NCBI RefSeq assembly: GCF_014905175.1
Contig: NC_057789.1
Location: 25,788,555-25,852,554, forward strand
Origin: Aphidius gifuensis
Taxonomy: Eukaryota > Arthropoda > Insecta > Hymenoptera > Braconidae
Length of the DNA: 64,000 nt
Reading direction: 5' to 3'
Below, one piece after another: positions 60,252 through 64,000 of this stretch. The notes beneath the pieces were generated by a model that saw nothing but the letters and a program-made list of their open reading frames with translations, made no database searches and had not been told where the DNA came from. Positions within the stretch are counted from its first letter, which is position 1. Every line of letters begins with the position of its first letter. A program made the translations under genes and the position numbers.

Positions 60252-63200
60252 TTATCTGTCAAAATCTGGGAATGGCACTGGTGGCCTTGAACTTTTTTTT
60301 TTTGAAGAATCTAAATAACAAAAATGATAATTTAATTAACATTACATTGATATTAATGAAAATATAATTTTTAAAAATTAATAAATTACGTTGTTTAGGA
60401 TATTCCTTGTGTTGTGAATGACTGCACTCTTTGCAATGTTCACCATGTGAACGATATGAATCAATGCAACAAATTGGAATCATTTTTTCACATTTTCTTT
60501 TTGGAATCATCTGTGAAATAAATTTAATAAATTAATTGAAAATTATATTTTAAATTTTGAATAACTCACATCAATTCCATAAACATATGGCTGCATAGGA
60601 TTTTTATTTGTTTTTTTCTTTTTTTTCTTTGGCTGTTTCCAAATAATTTCATCATCATCAGATGGATTTTCTTCAATTTCCATTTGAGGAATTAATGGAG
60701 ATGTTGTTTCATCTTCATTTGAATTTTCTGGTGACATTTTGTCTGCTTGTTTTTTTTTACAACATTTTCTTCGAAGAATAATCAAGCCAATGACAATTAT
60801 CGTTATAATTACAATGAAAATAATAAGTGGTGACCAAGTCCAGATCTTGAAAATTAAATAATATATCAATTAACATATTAAAATATATATATTTCTTAAT
60901 TAAAATATTTAAAAAAACTAGACATTACTGTTTCATAGCAGCCTTCTACAAAAGGATTAGTACAAACGTGACAAATTCTTGCACCAATAGCCAACTGATA
61001 CGTGCCAAAATCACATCTTTTACATCTTGATGATAAATCTTGGCTATGAAAACCAGTTGAACAAGGTGCTGTTAACAAAAAGAAATCAATTAACATATAA
61101 TTAAAAAATTAATTATAATAGTATCTTACAGCAGTGAGTATTGTGAAGACCATATCCAGCTGGACAACCAACCAACAAGCCAACATCACCATCAGCATCA
61201 CCACGTATACTTCTATCATTTCTTCCATCAGCCCAAATTCTTTTATAACTATTATCAACTGGTACCAATCTATTTTCTCGATGATGTGGCAATCTAAAAG
61301 CAACTTTAAAATTAAAGTTTTTTCTATAAAAAAATTCCACCACAAATTAATTTGTTCATTTTTTTTTTTTTAATTATATTATCAAAAATATTAAATTATA
61401 TAAATTAATTAATACTCACTTGTTTTTTTTAATATTTCACGTAAATTTCTACTTAATAATAGAGATATTTTATCTTGTACAGCTTTACGACAACGAATGC
61501 CACATTGTGATGTACCAATTGGAAAAAATGTTGACATACTTGATGGAACAATCATCATTTTTATTGATACCTTAAAAAGCAAAACAATACATTAAAAATT
61601 TAATTATTAAATGTAATTTATATTTTTAGTTACCTCTTGATGTAAACATTCTGGTGCAAATATAAATGCATCACAAATATTATTTTGACATAATATTTCA
61701 TTGAGTTTATTTGGCAAGTATGTTGACAATGCATCAAGTTGTATATCATCACAATCATCAAGTTTATAACGATTACCACCACGTAATAAATATCTTGGTA
61801 ATGTAACTATTTCAATTTTATGTAAATAATTATTTTTAATAGCATCTTCATTATCTGGATCAATGTATGACAATGTACATGAATAATTTCCTGTGTCTTT
61901 TGTATCAACATCGTATAATTCCAAATTTCCATTTTTCCTAATTGTTCCTAAATATTTAGTTATACAAGTTGTTCTATTTATCATTAATTTTTTATAAATA
62001 AATATAATTTTATTTACCAGATATTGGTTGACCATCAATACGACTCCAGGTGTAATTTGGTCGACTTAAACTCATCAACCAATTGATCTCTTCACCCTCG
62101 TGACTGCATGGTATGTGTAAATCTGATCCAGGAAATGACAGTACTTCATGTTCTGTTAATTTTATTATTAATTAAAATTATTTATTATTGTAAATTAAAT
62201 TTATTATTTTACCGTGATTTTTCATGTCTTCTAGACGAAGAACATCCTCAAGCTCTGTTGATTTTATGTACTTTAAACCTTTTGCTTCAGCCAATTCACG
62301 ACGTGAACGTGGAAATACATCACCCAATACACCAGATGATGATAAAATTATTTCATCATCAGTTGGAATAAATTTATCACATGAATAAGTTGATATTTTA
62401 TCAAGCAAATCACGTTTATGATATAATAATTTTTTTAAACTCAACACAGCATTATCCATATCACAAATTAAACTTGAACTTTTTTCTTCTCTTTTTTTAG
62501 AAAATTTTTCATCAAGTGTTGCATTATTTAACACTAATTTTTTATTCATTTTTGAAACTGTATTTTTTTTATTAACTTGACGAGTGTCTTTGTGTTTTGA
62601 ATGATTATTTTTTAATTTTTTCTTTGAATTAACTTTTGATAATGAAGTTTTTTCAACTGATTTTTTTTTTTTTTTATCATTAGCTTTTGGGGTTTTATGT
62701 TTACTTGGCTTTGAGTGATGAAGTGATGTTGATTTTGAGCACAAATGACGTCCAACTTTTGGACTTGATATGTAATTATCGTCAAATGATTCTTCATCGT
62801 ATTGAAGTCCTTGCAATGATCGACGTTTAAAATGTATATTTAAATTTGTTAATGATTTATCAGTTTTTTTTTTCGAATCTTTACTATTACCAGTTAAAAA
62901 TTTTTTTATATTTTCACTCATTTTATCAAGCTTTTCATCACTTGATTTTTTATCTTGTAATTTTTTTTTATTTGCTAATTTTTTTTTAGCATCATCATGA
63001 TCCTTTGATAAATGTTTATCAGGTTTTTTACCTTTATTATGTTTTTCATTTTTTTTATCAACTTTTTTACTTTTATTATTTTTAATTTTATTATTTTTAT
63101 CTTTATTAACTTTTTTATTATTTTTATTTGATCTTATTTCAATTTTTAAAGGCTTCATATTTTTTTTAGATATATTTACATTTTTTTTTATTATTGATGA

Positions 63201-64000
63201 ATTTTTAATTACCGGTGGATCTTTTATTCTTTTACGAATTATTTGAAGTGTTGTATTAACATTTTTTTGTAAATTTAAAATTTGATCAATCAATGCCCTC
63301 AATGATTTTTTATCATTTTCATTTGTTAAAAAATTTGATTCAATATTATTTGTTTTAAAATTATCTTCACGTTTATTTCTTTGATGATGATTAACAATTT
63401 TCTTACCTTTTTTCTGGTGTGTTATACTTTTAGTAGATAATTTATGATCATTTTTTTTCTTCAATGAATACATTATACGAATTTTTTCATCAAGCTTATC
63501 AACAGGATGACTCAAAGGTAAATCAGAGTTATCCAAACTATCAATAGACATTTTTTCATCAGCTTCAATTGCTCGTAGTTTTCTATTCAACTCTTCAATT
63601 AATTTATTTTTAATTTCATTGTCAATGTTGTTACGTTTTATTTTATTCATCCAATGATTACGTTTTATTTTTGATTTTTCTGGTAGATTCATTTTTCTGT
63701 CAGTCATTTTAGATGTTAATCTTGATTTTTCATTTTTATTTATTATATTTTTTTTATATTTTTCTGATAAATATTTATTTTTTAATAGCTTTACATTGTC
63801 TGGTGATTCTTGTCTTGATAAATCAATGGTAAATTCACTTTTAGTCTCTTCATGTGGTGGCCCAGTACCATTAGCAACTTCTTGTGTAACTTTAATCAAC
63901 AATTCTGGATCAATGATATTTCGTGTATTTTGTGATTCAAATACTGATCTTAATATTTTATCAGCAACATGAGTTATCATTTCATCAAGATTATCACCAT
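60252..64000 (-). CDS. Sp38/zona-pellucida-binding-protein-like membrane protein, 5' end outside window
   Basis: Minus-strand exons: 62213-64000 (partial), 62018-62152, 61634-61947, 61420-61570, 61130-61303, 60929-61068, 60570-60845, 60390-60510, 60252-60310. Together they give one open frame of at least 1051 residues to TAA. Residues 1-567 are Lys-rich and low-complexity, followed by furin-like RSRR (564-567). Next comes an Ig domain (C611, C664 in DTGNYSC), then a conserved Cys-containing region (TSQCGIRCRKAV) and a GCC2-like cysteine module (853-897, PAGYGLHNTHC to GARICHVC). After these come a transmembrane helix (about 906-927), a Lys/acidic tail and a Cys/His cluster (exon 60390-60510). 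The Ig plus Cys layout matches Sp38/ZPBP acrosomal proteins; the membrane anchor and basic region do not. The exon start at 61303 was chosen to keep frame with donor CAA|GTGAGT; 61323 with a GTATTA donor is the alternative. Start codon lies beyond 64000. Confidence 0.75.

Noticed and set aside
1..64000. CRISPR array or prokaryotic operon
   Set aside because: No spaced direct repeats; spliced genes and an LTR retrotransposon make the window eukaryotic.

Overview
The window is eukaryotic and very AT-rich, with many long A/T homopolymers and large gene-poor stretches. An intron-containing mitochondrial COX7C gene, an intact-looking BEL/Pao LTR retrotransposon and insect-type splice signals point to an insect. 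The overall texture resembles a hymenopteran (parasitoid wasp-like) genome; that placement is inference and was not tested by any search.

Layout. Positions 1-20520 are mostly noncoding AT-rich DNA holding isolated GC-richer islands. Several of these look like splice-flanked exons (minus strand 1900-1971 and 3558-3577; plus strand 6830-7071 and 15969-16062). Positions 20521-29436 are one complete plus-strand BEL/Pao element: two 692-bp LTRs with about five differences, a 6-bp target duplication, a primer-binding site, a long repeat-bearing leader, gag, protease, reverse transcriptase/RNase H/integrase and a polypurine tract. Its coding region is broken into four frame segments. One break is an in-frame TGA followed by CTA, exactly between Gag and protease. 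Positions 29437-59278 are again mainly noncoding, with candidate exons or small ORFs, promoter-like CpG patches, palindromes, a microsatellite and a probable retroposed insertion (53267-53901) flanked by a 23-bp direct repeat with an A-tail.

Positions 59279-64000 hold the two confident host genes, which are convergent. COX7C (plus, CDS 59421-59788 in two exons, a further intron in the 3' UTR) encodes a 65-residue inner-membrane subunit of cytochrome c oxidase. On the minus strand a nine-exon gene (CDS 60252 to beyond 64000) encodes at least 1051 residues: a lysine-rich N-terminal region, a furin-like RSRR site, an Ig domain, an Sp38/zona-pellucida-binding-protein-like region with a cysteine module, one transmembrane helix and a Cys/His-rich tail. 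The nine exons keep one reading frame from the window edge to the stop codon.

The most notable points are the Gag/Pol stop in a known readthrough context, the tandem UUCG hairpins in the retroelement leader, the furin-site-bearing Sp38-like membrane protein, the retroposition scar, and several orphan coding islands that may belong to one or more long-intron host genes. The retroelement may lie in an intron of such a gene.
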